Assembly (NCBI GenBank): GCA_027627225.1
Contig: CM051026.1
Coordinates: 3,322,701-3,386,700 of the forward strand
Direction of reading: 5' to 3'
DNA: 64,000 nt
Origin: Congeria kusceri
Taxonomy: Eukaryota > Mollusca > Bivalvia > Myida > Dreissenidae
Position 1 is the stretch's first letter. Each line of letters opens with the position of its first letter. Below, piece by piece: positions 33,902 through 46,159 of the stretch. The position numbers and the translations under genes are program-made. The notes under the pieces were generated by a model. That model saw nothing but the letters and a program-made list of their open reading frames with translations. It ran no database searches and was not told where the DNA came from.

Positions 33902-34068
33902 CTACGGGTCTAGTTTTCTGACCAAATTGGATTGTAACAATACTACAGCAATAACATCTTTATCAGAAATTTTACTTGCTTCTTTTTGATGCAGTCTGTA
34001 GCCTTCTGCTTCACGTTCAGTTGGAACGCCTCTACCATCATCGTTTAGTGATGCTAATGCAACTGATC
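33902..34068 (-). CDS. candidate alternative terminal exon B (minus strand)
   Basis: Acceptor ctcccatatttcag, then the exon from 34068. Entered in phase 1 it is open for 54 codons (GSVALASLNDDGRGVPTERE..., ending RKLDP) to TAG at 33904-33902. It is hydrophilic and charged, like a cytoplasmic tail. An AATAAA follows 9 nt after the stop (33892-33887 on the minus strand), which makes it a self-contained last exon. It shares a G-(S/A)-V-x-L-x-S-L start with exon A. No family recognised. Confidence 0.42.
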
Positions 34069-34309
34069 CTGAAATATGGGAGTAGCTCTGATTAACAGAA
34101 GACTTTCTTGTAAAAGCTTGAACAAAACCTTTACTGGACATGTAAGAGTAAAATTGTTCTTCTATAATGTAACCATATTTGAATCTTTAACAGATCTCGA
34201 ATTTTCTACGACGTTCTCATAAACCTTACAACCACTGAAGCATTTGAAATGACTAACCAAACAGCAACAAAAGCAAGATACCAAAGCAAGATACAAAGAG
34301 CAATAGAGT

Positions 34310-34400
34310 CTCAGTGGTGTAACTGAAATGGTGTCCGCCTTGCAATTTGTAGAGCCCTACTGGCGAGGTTTCAAAGTGTGTCAATAAGCCTTGAGCTACA
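34310..34400 (+). repeat. degenerate SINE family-1 fragment
   Basis: The segment gtggtgtaactgaaatggtg + tccgcct aligns with the head of the SINE at 38.28 kb; the B-box is decayed. Confidence 0.35.
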
Positions 34401-34569
34401 ACAACTAGGGTTAAAGTAAATGTGCGAAATAGCAAATTTCTGGGAGGCTAAACTTAACTCTCTGCTCAACCTTTTTTTTATGAAATTCACATCCAGCTAC
34501 ATCAAATGTCTGTACAACTGTAAATATGTCTTACCACTGATCTGAGGGAACGTTGTTGCAGGCATTACT

Positions 34570-34882
34570 TGTTTTGTTTATTTGTTTGGATTTTATGCCA
34601 TATTTAACAGTAAAACGGCGGCAAGTTAACCTACTCACATTGTCCTGGGCAAGCTTAACCGATCTAAGTGGCTAACCAGTACTAAGTGCACATACTTATG
34701 CCAGTAACTGACAACTGCCGTACTTGAATCAAAGGTAGGGGGAGGTAGGGGGAGAATGGCCATATAAATTATTTCATGACCAATTCACCACTCAAGTTAT
34801 GTGACCGGACCGGAAAGTAACCTCACAAACCCCAGATTGGCAGTTCTGCACTCTACCAAATGAGCTAGCCAGTCCTGCGCAC
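34570..34882 (-). mobile_element. tRNA-derived SINE, family 2, copy 2
   Basis: The reverse complement matches 23697-24012 throughout: head ctagctcatttggtagag, body 'cattctccccctacct', 'gcagttgtcagttactggc', and a caaacaaataaac tail. The tail is at the low-coordinate end, so the copy is on the minus strand. Confidence 0.8.
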
Positions 34883-35257
34883 GCAATAATAAATTCTTTC
34901 ATAAAATAACATGCAGTTTAAAGAACTTTTATATAATTATAATGAAGTCTTATTTTAAAGCAAATCGGTTTCAGTTTGTATACCATTTAAACAATATAAT
35001 AAGCAAATATTAATTTATTTACTTAAGTAGAAAAGTATAAAATCTACAAATTGAGAAAACAAAGGCGCGAATATAAACTAGATCGTAATCTCAAAACTAA
35101 ACAATTCAATACACTAACAGTTTATAACAAAGATTGTACTTATTTTACAATGGAAAATAAAGGGCCTTTTATGAATTATTTTTTGTACAGTGATGGGAGT
35201 CCAATGTAAATTTTATTTAAGTGAAAACAGCTGACATTTCTTACTATTGTAAGAAAT

Positions 35258-35412
35258 TCATAGCTTGCTACTTAAAAACACAGACCATGTCCCCGTCATG
35301 ACATCCTGAACAGACGGCTGGGGTCTGATTTGCAGATGTCCCTGGTGACCGTTGAGATTTCTGGTAGCAACAACTTTGCGTTCATCTTGTAGTGATCCCA
35401 GAGTAACTGCCC
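35258..35412 (-). CDS. candidate alternative terminal exon A (minus strand)
   Basis: Acceptor acctctcatattacag, exon from 35412. Entered in phase 1 it is open for 50 codons to TGA (35260-35258) and begins G-AVTLGSLQDERKVVATRN. An AATAAA sits about 41 nt downstream (35217-35212). The first ten residues align with exon B (SVALASLNDD). A phase-0 reading is also open for 38 codons, so the frame rests on the agreement with B and C. Confidence 0.4.
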
Positions 35413-36000
35413 CTGTAATATGAGAGGTGCACTATTGTTTCAGCAGAAACAGAACTATTACTGCAAAGATTTGGTCCTTAAAGGAAACTATTCACGGATT
35501 GGCAAATTTACAATTTTCAATTTTGTTGACACAGATTTCAAAAAAGAAAAGTACATTGTATATAAAAAAGCAAAATAACACAGAAATATATAGGAAATAG
35601 GGTCATTTATGAATAATCATCAAATGAAATGGCTAAAATTATTTAGCGTTTGCAACGCTTCTTTTGGCTATTTTGGAAAACGTGTATCCCTTACATGGCA
35701 TTAAAATACATGGTTATATTTGAAAGTCCCAACTGGCCATGTGAACTGGACAAGTGAACCTGAAGGTTGTAGGTTCAACTCCCAGAAGAGGCAAATCTTT
35801 TTACTTTATTTGTTTTCTTTATAATTATAATATTTGTTTTTGGTTATTCCAGATGGTTTATTATTTTAAGTTTAGACATGTAGTGACATTTTTTAATAAT
35901 ACGAAACAATCTAATTTCAAGCATATCGCAGCACATGTGTATAAACAATTATTTGAATATGTCAAGCCTTTGTTGAGTTATCATCCGGAAACGAAATACC

Positions 36001-36110
36001 AACAGAACGACAGACCGTCTGACCGACGGACCGACAGACCGACGAACCGAAGGACCGACCAGCTCACTCCTATATATCCCCCCCCCTAAACTTCGTTTGT
36101 GGGGGTATAA
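36001..36110. repeat. GACC/GACG microsatellite followed by a C-run/G-run hairpin
   Basis: cgacagaccgtctgaccgac-type tract, then ccccccccctaaacttcgtt + tgtggggg, which can fold back. This is the typical tail of a dispersed repeat. Confidence 0.6.
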
Positions 36111-36235
36111 CGAGGCAACGCAAAGCAAATGCCAGCATACTACAATTTATTTGCATTTTCATCACTTTGTATGCCTAAACTAAATACATGTAATACCGCC
36201 ATATTACGGTTGGATATCTGCACACAAGACAAGGA

Positions 36236-36600
36236 GTTAGACAGAAGTGGAAAGTGGAAAGCAAACGTTTGGATGAGATTGGGGAGGAAAAACGAGGGTA
36301 TTCAGCAAATGAGGGAAACAGGTGTACTGAGGAGGAGAGGTGAATAAGTGAATAACAAATGGTAAAATAAGGAATACAGGGAAGGATAAAGAGAATGTAT
36401 AGCTGGAGAGAACGAGAGTAGAATGATGCTGTCAAAATGAGATGACGTACGGACGGACAAAAGATAATGTGAAGTTTCAAATAAAGATAGTGGGGTAAGG
36501 AGGGGTCGTGAGTCGTGTTAGGGTTTCAAGGAGCAAGAAAGTGCGATTGATGGAGCAAGGATGACACAATGAGAAGCAAAGAACAAAATGTGGGAAAAAA
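36236..36600. repeat. purine-rich (GA) low-complexity tract
   Basis: The plus strand is strongly GA-rich (ggaggaaaaacgaggg and similar). Comparable tracts are at 38620-39000, 39330-39510, 43500-43580 and 45230-45470. Confidence 0.6.
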
Positions 36601-37539
36601 TGTATTATTAATTTTACAGGTTTGAATTTCCACTTAATAAAAATTTATGTTTCAATTAAGAAATAATTTTCGATGTATCGTTGTTTATCGGCCAAGAGTT
36701 GTTAATTGGCCGATAAAGAACGATAATGCAAAAATCAGTTTGATTCTAACATGATTTTACATATATTTTTGCAATTGTATTTTGAATTACTCTTTGCTAT
36801 ACTCCTCTCAGAATCGGGACTTCTTTTTTCGTTGTTTATTGGATAGTTTAACAAGGATATTTTTATTCTTTGTCTATAGTAAAATTAGCGTAGGACCTGT
36901 TAGAATATTCTGTCAAGCATTGTCATTTAACGATGACGCGTTTAGAATATTTAGAGCCTTTGATTGGAGCGTACACAAACAAATTAAAATTAGTTTGAAC
37001 AGCTATCAATGCTGTCTCTGTTGTCGTTTAAATTTATTTGACTTATTACATACAAATTGAAAGATCTTGACATATACATATTACATACGAATCACAGATA
37101 AGCCCAAGAGATAAGCTAAAGAATAATGGCGAATTCGATTGTTTAAATCACCATCGCAATTCAATGTTTTCTTTACACGATTATAAACAAAATTCTCAAT
37201 CATGTTTGTATTTTTGTTTCACGTTGGCATCTTTTAATTGGTTGCCAAGTATAGTGTCGTTTAACTTTTAACTTTCAAACTATGGATTAGTACTAACAAT
37301 CAAATACGTTTTTTGATTTAAAAAAAACAAACAGCAAAGTCCTTCTGTTTTTCTTAAGTGTTTTTGTATTAACTGAACTATGATTTTAATTTTCCCTGTC
37401 TGAAAACATTCATAGTACGACATTGTGTTTGACTGCACTCAAAAACAAACACACACTTCACAATGGATTATTTTACCTATTGTAAAATAACTCATAAGCA
37501 TAAACCTTTATTAAAAATATTTATTCTCAGACAGATAAC

Positions 37540-38060
37540 TAGAAAACGTGAATGTTCTCTAAACATGTACAACAAAGAGGCATTAATATAGTCCCCAACA
37601 ATATTAAATAAGGATTCATTTACTAATTTCTTCATCAAATGAAAATAACCTGGTGTTAACATTTCAAGTATTGATGTAATGTAGATGACTTTTAACAGAG
37701 ATGTTCGCTGTTACATTTTACGTTGTCCTAACAGTAGCAGAGAATAAAAAAGAACTCGCGCGAAAATACACAAGTCTGTGCTTTTGCCCACGTGACCGAT
37801 GGTCATCTCTTGGCAACACAAACTACAAACAGTTATTTAACCCACAATATTTTGTCCAAGTTTTATAACATATATTTTGAAATATTTAATGCACAGAACA
37901 AATTTCGGAACTAATGGGTTTTATAATCACCATAGGTTTGCAAAGTGAATTGAACCCATTGCCATTCATGCAGTTGAACGAGAATTGTGGGAACATTATA
38001 AATATTGAGGTATATATCGGAAGGCCTTTTTTGAATTTATATATTTATAATGGCTTCTTC
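37540..38060 (+). repeat. diverged relative of the 41.9-kb duplicated unit
   Basis: 'cctggtgttaacattt...gttcgctgttacatttt' at about 37650-37735 matches 'cctggtgtaaacatta...gttcgctgttttatttc' at about 41912-41965. It ends at atggcttcttcttcag|gtacgtg (38050), which looks like a very short first exon with a donor. Confidence 0.35.
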
Positions 38061-38107
38061 TTCAGGTACGTGCTATACTAGTATTTTACTATTGTCTATA
38101 TATGGAA

Positions 38108-38128
38108 ATAATAATAATAATAATAATA

Positions 38129-38188
<60 letters not shown>
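38108..38188. repeat. (AAT)n microsatellite
   Basis: About 26 copies of aat with a single interruption. Confidence 0.95.
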
Positions 38189-38190
<2 letters not shown>

Positions 38191-38282
38191 TATGTAATGT
38201 AAAAAACATGTTTTTTCTGTATTGTTGTTAATTTAACATTGATATTAAAATATTAATCTGAAAGTTTATATTTAGTCCGTGA

Positions 38283-38478
38283 AGGACGCTGGTGCGTAGT
38301 GGATTTGGTGTCCGCCTAACTATCGGGAGGTCCCGGGTTCGATCCCCACTCTGGGAGCGTTCTCAAGATCTCCACCAAAGACACCAAATACTGGTTCTAC
38401 CCAGGAAACGGACTCGACAGTGTCTCTATAAGCCTTAGGTTTTCGATTGAATCGAGCTAAAATAAATAGGTTTGAACT
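38283..38478 (+). mobile_element. tRNA-derived SINE, family 1
   Basis: A-box-like tgcgtagtggatttggtgtc at about 38293; B-box gggttcgatcccc at 38335-38347. The body contains accaaatactggttctaccc + aggaaacgg. Reverse-complement copies are embedded in each unit of the 1-2.6 kb array. Confidence 0.8.
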
Positions 38479-38619
38479 AAGTCTATGTCGAAAAATAAAA
38501 TAAATAAACACAAGAAAATGACTTATGACGATCTCTTAAAATTAATTGTTGATGTATTCTTTGTTAAATTAATATATACAATCAGTTTCTCCTTCAGTAA
38601 AACTGTATTTTAAATATTT

Positions 38620-39000
38620 GTTCAGGGGATAGTGGGAATGTAAATAAGAGTAGAATTTATGAAGGAGGATGGGGAAAGAGAAGTGGGAAGTGGAATATGT
38701 GAAGGAGGATGAGAGAAGAGTGAAGTGGGAGTGAGTAATGGGAAATTTGGTAGTGGGAAGGAATAAGGGATGGTATATTAGGAATATCAAAAGAAGGGAG
38801 CATGGAGAGGGAATGAATATTGAATTAGAAAGAAGGGGAGGGTTGAAAGGATCAACTATAAGAAATCTGGAGGGAGCAATGGGGAGTGAGAATGAAAAAG
38901 GAGGTAGAGTGGAAGAAGCATTGATGAGAGAGTAGGAAGAAGAAAGTGAGGAAAGAGTAGGAAGAAGAAAAGAGAAGAGTGTGAACATAAGAAAAGAGGG
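38620..39000. repeat. purine-rich (GA) low-complexity tract
   Basis: Dense gga/gaa/aag composition. It creates a 168-codon Ser/Leu/Phe-rich minus-strand ORF that I regard as compositional. Confidence 0.7.
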
Positions 39001-39984
39001 CTTATTCCCATTTTCTTCCCATCTTACCTTATAAAGAGCCGCAGTGTATTGTTGATGCACTACATATAGATTCATTTCGTATTTCTTCTAGGTGAAACAA
39101 TGAAGCACGAATTGTCACGGGAAACATGACTGAAACTACGAGGAAATGCGCCCAACATGATCGGATATCGCACACTTGGTAATCGAATTCGTTATTACAA
39201 TCATCAAATACTGCATACATTATATTTTGTCATTTAATACATAATTAATGAAACCAAGTAATACAACACTATTAACAACAGTTCCCGCGTTTTGTATGAA
39301 CGTTTCATAGATTAAATAGAAGGATTGAGTAATACAAAATGCGAAGGCTGTGAGAAAGTAGTGTGGTTGTAAACTAGGAGAGAATGAAATACATTTAAGA
39401 ATAAAGAGAAGTACATGGAATAATTGAAAGAAGGAAAATATTAGGGAAGAGAGAGGAAAAAGGAAGAGGTACAGGGAGGAAGCGATAGAGAATGCAAACA
39501 CAGAACGGATGATTTAGTTAAATATTATCCAGAATAACTGAAAAGCGCTTAGTCAGAAGATCCCTGCCGACGTAAATGATTACGGTAAATACGCGATTAC
39601 CAAATTCCACACATAGATTTGTGTCCAGCATTGCCCATCAGATCACTGTCAACACCAGCATCCACGTGACAAAAGTCAAATCACATGAAATAAATAAAAA
39701 CGTTTGGAAAGCTAAAAAAGCCACGTGGATACTGTAAAATCATTGCGTTTTTATGTTTACTTTTTAGTTATCTCTTTTTTAAACCCGAAATACGGACATT
39801 ACTCCTAAACCTAATTCTTAGAAATAATTATACAACTGGCAAACAAAATGTTGAATGAAATAAGTATTAACATACAAAATTTTGCATTATTAATGACTTC
39901 CGTACATGTACTTATTTTCATATGAACCAAATACTCACAAGGCATTGGGGCTCGTCATTCGTTATTACACAGGTTTTATTCTAA

Positions 39985-40200
39985 TTTACATTTACCATGA
40001 AACCTGTCCAAACCAAACCCTGAGAAAACCGAACCCCTCTCAAAACCGAACGGCTGCGTCGGTCCCGATTATTTCCTTCTTATTTTATATATCAAAAACC
40101 CTTAATAAACCGAACCCTTTCAAAAAAGAATACCGAACGATTTTATCGCAAATTTGATCTCATTCAACCTTAAAAAACCTGAATAAACCGAACGTTGTAT
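39985..40200. repeat. 'aaaccgaac' repeat cluster, possible DNA-transposon remnant
   Basis: Seven or more aaaccgaac(c)-like words within 200 bp, such as tgaaacctgtccaaaccaaa near the left and cctgaataaaccgaacgttg near the right. Termini unclear. Confidence 0.35.
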
Positions 40201-40611
40201 TCTGTCAGGTGTCACATCGCGATACCGCAGAGGCGTGAACCCGAAATCTGGTAACATGATAACGGGGCAGTGGTGCAATTAGCGATCGGTGCATACGACT
40301 CCTGCAATATACGGTTAAATATAAGTGTATGTTCATGTTTATGAAGCGATCTTTCTTAAATTCATTAAGATTAAAATGTATCTTTCATACATTTTGACAT
40401 CAGGCATGGAAATTGTAGTTGTATGCTCTTCGTTTTTAAATTGTTAATTTCATATATAACGAGAAATTCTATACTAAATAATTTGTATTAGTTTTGGATT
40501 ATGGATTACTAGTATACACCCCTTCTAAATAAATCAGGTATACCTACGTATAATTCCTCAATACATTATATATAGAAAACATATTTACTGTAACAGTTAA
40601 ATACAAATACC

Positions 40612-40858
40612 TTGGGATAAATGTGAATTTTATTTAACAAATATGTTTATATCGTCAACATTCAAATGAATATTTACCAAAAGTAAATATCACACTGAAT
40701 ATATAATGTGTATATACATTGTATAATGAATATTTGTAAACTTGGGATAAATATAAACTTTAACAAATATGCCAATATGTACATAAATAATTACCAAAAG
40801 TGATTATCAAACTGTATATATAATGTGAATATAAAATGAATATTTGTAAACTTTAGTT
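40612..40858. repeat. ~125-bp tandem duplication
   Basis: 'cttgggataaat...aacaaatatg...gaatatttgtaaact' occurs at 40612-40740 and again, diverged, at 40741-40858. Confidence 0.7.
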
Positions 40859-40899
40859 GTACTGCAGTCAAACATGTTGCATTGTTTGGGCAAGTGCAT

Positions 40900-41880
40900 T
40901 TTCTAATGAAAATGATGGATGTGCTCAATAAAGTATAAACCTTATGTTAATGTCAACTCATAGTTAATTAAATATTCATAATTATTATCAACAGTTTTAA
41001 AATATTTTGAGGCAACTGATGCCGAATTTATTATAAATATAGTACCAATAACGCATTTTCATTTGTAAACTCATATTAGTATTTTGTACAAGTAAAAGTA
41101 AATAATGCGACTGTATCGTGAAAGCAGTGTGGAATACAGCTGGAAGTTTATCCCACCGGATGTTATTTCGTCAATGATAGCGTGAAGATGGCGACAAACA
41201 ATTAGATTCCAATGAATAATTATGTGTCTTCAAAAATTAATATACAAGAAGATTACTCACATTAATGGTCTTTTAAGAGCAAATGTCCTTTACGCATGTA
41301 CATTACTCAACACCAAAACACAACAACATACGTCACACTAATGATGATATGATTTAACTATGGTTACTGTATTGGATCTGTGAATGCATGTGATTGGGAT
41401 TTTAAGCCGGTTTAAAGACGCGCGGGACCCCGTATATGGAGTTAACCAAATTGATTGCTATAGCGACAAATAGCAACTTGATCTGTTTTAATAGCAATAC
41501 TTATAGAAGAGCAAACGGAATGTATTTTTATTTCCAATTTATTAATTATCTAAATTAAACTATGTTGTTCCTAAACGATTGTCAATGTAGGGATTTACAC
41601 CGATTATCAGTGGAGATCACAGTAAGAAATTTGATTTAATAAATCACCGAGAGTTGTCTTTCTTCAGTCCTCAAAACACGCGCCATTCTATAAATAGCGA
41701 ACACGTCACACTTCATAAATAGTGGTCACATCATATTCTATACACAGCGGTCGGTCAGTGTAACAGACTTTATCAAATCACTATAATCTGACAGAAAACA
41801 CGAACACGTTTACTTTTTCTCTACATGCATGGGGTGAAGAGGCAGAAATGGTGTTTCGAAGATATTAAGTACACTTGCAG
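40900..41880. other. no recognisable feature
   Basis: AT-rich sequence without supported genes or repeats. Confidence 0.4.
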
Positions 41881-41889
41881 TTACAAACA

Positions 41890-43560
41890 AAGTTCTTCCT
41901 CAACAGAAGCGACCTGGTGTAAACATTAAATGTATTGATATGTCTGTTCGCTGTTTTATTTCTCTGTTCCTTTAACATTGGCAGGGAACCGATTTGAAAG
42001 ACTTACGTAATGGCTGGGCACCAATTTGAAAGTAGCATTCTCCAGGTTATTTTGCGCGAACATACATGGGCCATTAAACACAGTATGCCATGGTCACGTT
42101 GCAATACATAGTGACACATACCCCATACAGTGCAATTTGTACTTAACTGGACTGCTGCTATATGCACGCACATGCAATACCAAACTTTTAAAAAGTTCAA
42201 CGTTTTAAAACTATTCATTATTTACCTGTCATTTGGTATTAGTTTTCCCACTCTCTTCTACTATGTTAACAACAACAAGGAGTGACAACGCTCTGTTTCA
42301 GTTCAACTCTTCAAATATATTAATAGCATAAAGCTGAAACCAAGAATGGTAAAACATCGGTGATGTTAAGATACTTGATTGTTACTTTAATTCATTGAAT
42401 AAAATAAATAAAGAAGTGGGTACGTATGTGCTATGAACAAGAATTCGTATGTTTAGCATACTATGCGGAATAGCTAATAACTGGTTTCATATTTCTGCTA
42501 AAAAAACTACGACAACAAAAACACCATTATTTTCAATTTACAATTGAATTGGATGGGCTCAACAATTGCTTCAAGAATGTAAAATCAAATTATAACATTA
42601 AAACAGTATCTGAAATGACACAAAACTACTGCCGACTAATGTACTCATTTACATCACACGCCATTTATACGTATATTGTTCTATACAATATGTTGTGTTA
42701 TTCAACACAATATTTTTTCAGTAATTATGTTGTAATCGAACTATTTTCTGTAAAATTACTTTATAAACTTCAATCAGCAGGCTTAGTTGCACTGACTTCA
42801 ATAATAACTTTGGGTTTCCTATACATAAGTGCTCTTATACATTGTAAACGCACAATTCTTTCAAAAACGAACTGTATTTGGTCTACCGTTCAAACGATTT
42901 GTCTGCCAACAAAGACGACAGCTATAATGGATTCGATCAATCAATAGTTATTTGACAAGCTTATAAAATATTGATAATTAAATTCGTTGAAAATTGTCAG
43001 GATTGTATTGCTTTTTAAAGATCGTGTAATTTGACACGAAAATTTGTTCAGGCCTTTAGAACAACCTTTATACATCGAGATATGTAGATGTCGAGTTGTT
43101 ATGATTTAATTTATTCAAGATGGCGATTTTTACAGGTATATAGAATATTTATTTTTCGATATAATTTCTGAATTAGTGAACAAAATGAAACAACTAGTAC
43201 CTTAACTTTGTACTTAATGTACTTACAGACTAAAGCTTGTTTTAAAGACGAACTGTCAAAACAGGTCTATTTCCTTCGTAGCTATTTTGACAAGTATTAC
43301 TTGTCGTGATTCTAATCATTCATGCGTATGAACAGAATTATTATTTAAAATATATACAGTATGTTCGAAGTAAACACAAGAAAATAATGCATAAAGCACG
43401 GATATATAAGCAATACATAACCATTCGTATAACTGTCGTCGCAATTAACGAACCATAAAACCATTCATTTGTTATTTTTGCGGGAGTAAAGAATTAAAGA
43501 AACTATGATGGCGGAAGGCGAACGAAGAGTCAGGTTAAGTTGAAAAGGGAAGAAAGAGGG
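41890..43560 (+). repeat. diverged segmental duplication, unit 1
   Basis: Aligns by eye with 43700-45450: 'catactatgcggaatagctaataac...' (42458) against 'catactatctgaaatgtctaattac...' (44009), and 'cgcacaattctttcaaaaacgaactg' (42850) against 'cgcgtaattctttcaaatgcaaactg' (44763). The colinear tail around 42990-43140 matches 44900-45020 and again 46160-46312. Confidence 0.65.
42781..42947 (+). CDS. candidate terminal exon with transmembrane segment
   Basis: Possible acceptor aaacttcaatcagcag before 42781. Entered in phase 1 (GGC, Gly, if the preceding base is G) it encodes a hydrophobic stretch LVALTSIITLGFLYISALI, then HCKRTILSK and a polar tail to TAG at 42945. This is the shape of a single-pass membrane anchor with a short basic cytoplasmic tail. 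The reading frame is also open upstream of the acceptor to 42549. The homologous sequence in unit 2 (44.76 kb) is frame-broken. Low confidence as a live gene. Confidence 0.3.
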
Positions 43561-43699
43561 ATAACGGGATAAGGCCAATGGTTATGACTACGTTTCCGGT
43601 TTACTGAACTGAACTGCTACTATCTCTACGCATAGGAAATAACTAGTTTATTAAATATGTAAACTGTTTAAATCGATTAATCAATCCGACACTCGACGT

Positions 43700-45450
43700 T
43701 ATTCAACCCACAATCTCCATCTGAGTTGTTAAATAAAAGGGTTGATAACTTTCCGTCTTATGTAGAGTCTTCAACTATATCAGAGACGTAAATACAAAAA
43801 CTACCAAGTGGCTACATAAGTGACCTACATATATTTTCTGGGCTTATTCCATCGAATTATGTCAAGAAAACAGAAGGTGCGTTTGTGTTTGCAATGCGAT
43901 AAATTGGTGATGACGACAAGGACAATTATAGATGATGAAATGTTGCATATTTAAAATGTAAATACAAGTAAGAGGTTTGATCTGCAGAAAAGCACATCGC
44001 ATATTTATCATACTATCTGAAATGTCTAATTACGGGTTTCAAATTTCTGTTTTAAAAAACAACAAAAGACAAACCAGCATTATTTCAAATTCATCAAATA
44101 CATTGGATTGACACAACGCTGTTTAAATGACTTAAACTCAATCTATTAAATTAATTTACGGTGTTGATAAGATGGTGCATGTGACTATATGAATAAATTA
44201 CATAAGACATGCGTATTAACCTATAATACACACCAATAACTCCGTTCTTTCTATACCATACAGTGTATAGCTGACTATTATTCAAACGTTTAATGCTATT
44301 GTTACTTTTATCCAATAGTTAAGTAACATGACCATGCTTTATTTTTTTTCTCAAAGTTAACTTGAAATAGTATGCTTATTGTTACTGAATTCGATTACAA
44401 GATAACACACTTTTCGATTACAAATTTTCAAAGTTAACTTGAAATAGTATGCTTATTTTTACTGACTTCGATTACAAGATAACACACTTGTCGATTACAA
44501 ATTTTCAAAGTTAACTTTAAATAGTATACTTATTTTTACTGACTTCGATTACAAGATAACACACTTTTCGATTACAAATTTTCAAAGTTAACTTTAACTA
44601 GTATGCTTATTTTTACTGACTTCGATTACAAGATAACACACTTTTCGATTACAAATTTTCAAAGTTAACTTTAACTAGTATGCTTATTTTTACTGACTTC
44701 GATTACAAGATAACACACAACACACTTTTTGTGTTCCTATAATAAAGTACCCTATTTTAAACGCGTAATTCTTTCAAATGCAAACTGCATTGATCTACCA
44801 TTTCTGACACTGACGAGCAAAACTGACAATTATGATGACAGCTATCGTGGAATTGCTAAATCGTTCTACAGGTAATTCAAAACATTGCTAACTCGCACAA
44901 GTTGTAAGGTTGTATTGACTGTCATGTATAAGCATTTTGAAGCAACCTTTTTAATCGAAATATCGATTTGAATTGTTATTACATGTATCGGATAAATTAT
45001 GATAACCTCTAGATGGTGGCCTAATCGGCTACGCATCAGTATATAGAACTATCACGATATATTTCTGTAAATAATTCACTGGGTTATTTAAACTATACAA
45101 CTAGTACAGAAAGTTCGTTTTACATTCATAAATTCACGATGCTTTAAAATGTATAACACATGTGACAACATGATACGCGTGAGTCCGGAATGAGGTAAAT
45201 TAGCAAAGATTTAAAGAAATTAAATAAAATGAAATGTATTATAACGGATGGTAGAGATGATGTAAAGAAAGGATGCGTTAACTTGGATGTAAATAATCTG
45301 GACGGAGGGTGCAAGGAATTGCGACGAGCAGAGAAACAAGTCTAGTTGAACGAGGGGAAAGATACTTCGAAAAGAAGTGAGAGGGGATGTGTGAGAATTA
45401 GCGAGTAGGACGGATGGATGAAATTAAGAAATTCAGCGACAGACCAAACA
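43700..45450 (+). repeat. diverged segmental duplication, unit 2 (decayed)
   Basis: Homologous to unit 1 but interrupted by a 77-bp satellite expansion (44351-44730). Coding potential equivalent to 42781-42947 is disrupted. Confidence 0.6.
44351..44730. repeat. 77-bp tandem satellite, ~4.9 copies
   Basis: Units start at 44351, 44428, 44505, 44582 and 44659 (tcaaagttaactt...). The period is exactly 77 and the copies are nearly identical. Confidence 0.95.
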
Positions 45451-45589
45451 AAATACAATGAAAAGGGGTTCTGCAACTGGTCATGACCCACCTACCTACA
45501 TAGTTTATTTTGTGTTTGTATATTAAATTATTAATAGTTGCAAACTACACAAGTGAATATATATTTACTATTATAGACAAATACAAACT

Positions 45590-46040
45590 GTTGTCAGATT
45601 TACAGCATACTCATATCTTTGCATGGCTACTATGGACCACTATTTATAAAAATGTAACTGGAGAAAGAAATCTGTGGTTATTGGGATGGTCCATGTTGTG
45701 TTTTTTTTAAGGTATGACACCCCAAATACCAGAAGCTGTTCTATCCTGATTAAACATGACATCTAAGTTAACCGTTCTAAAGTAGACCATTTAGGGAATT
45801 ACGTTGAACACTAATCGTTGGAATATGCATTTATTTATGGACCAAAGTTTGATAGTCCACAATTCAATACAATATACTTGCCATTACTTGCCATTACTGC
45901 GGAATTAGGAAATGAAGATATTATTATTTTTGGGGATTTTAGTCTTGTCTCTTATTAATTCTTTATTCAGTTATTTGAAATCCGACCTTGTTTAAAATCA
46001 GACCACGGTCTTTTTGATACTACACTATATTTCAAGCAAT
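45590..46040 (+). pseudogene. decayed L1-type LINE endonuclease fragment
   Basis: Conceptual translation across frames shows LQHTHIF, SILIKHDI, DHLGNYVE, IYGPKFDSPQF, LGNEDIIIFGDFSLV and LKSDHG. These line up in order with the endonuclease of the LINE at 59.7 kb (CLQDTHF, GVAILLSK, EFGNYI, IYGPNSDSPEF, ICGDFNLV, QSDHSS). Stops and frame changes interrupt it and a stretch before SDH is deleted. It is a dead fragment. Confidence 0.75.
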
Positions 46041-46159
46041 GTTAGCATGGTAGAGGAAATTAAAGAAAAAAATCGTATTGATCAACCACACTTGAGACTG
46101 GCGTGTCAACATGAAACAAGAAAGAATCGCTAAACCCATATTTATTTGACATGTAATTC

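Noticed and set aside
38569..39075. 168-codon minus-strand ORF
   Set aside because: Produced by a GA-rich tract; Ser/Leu/Phe-only composition, no domain.
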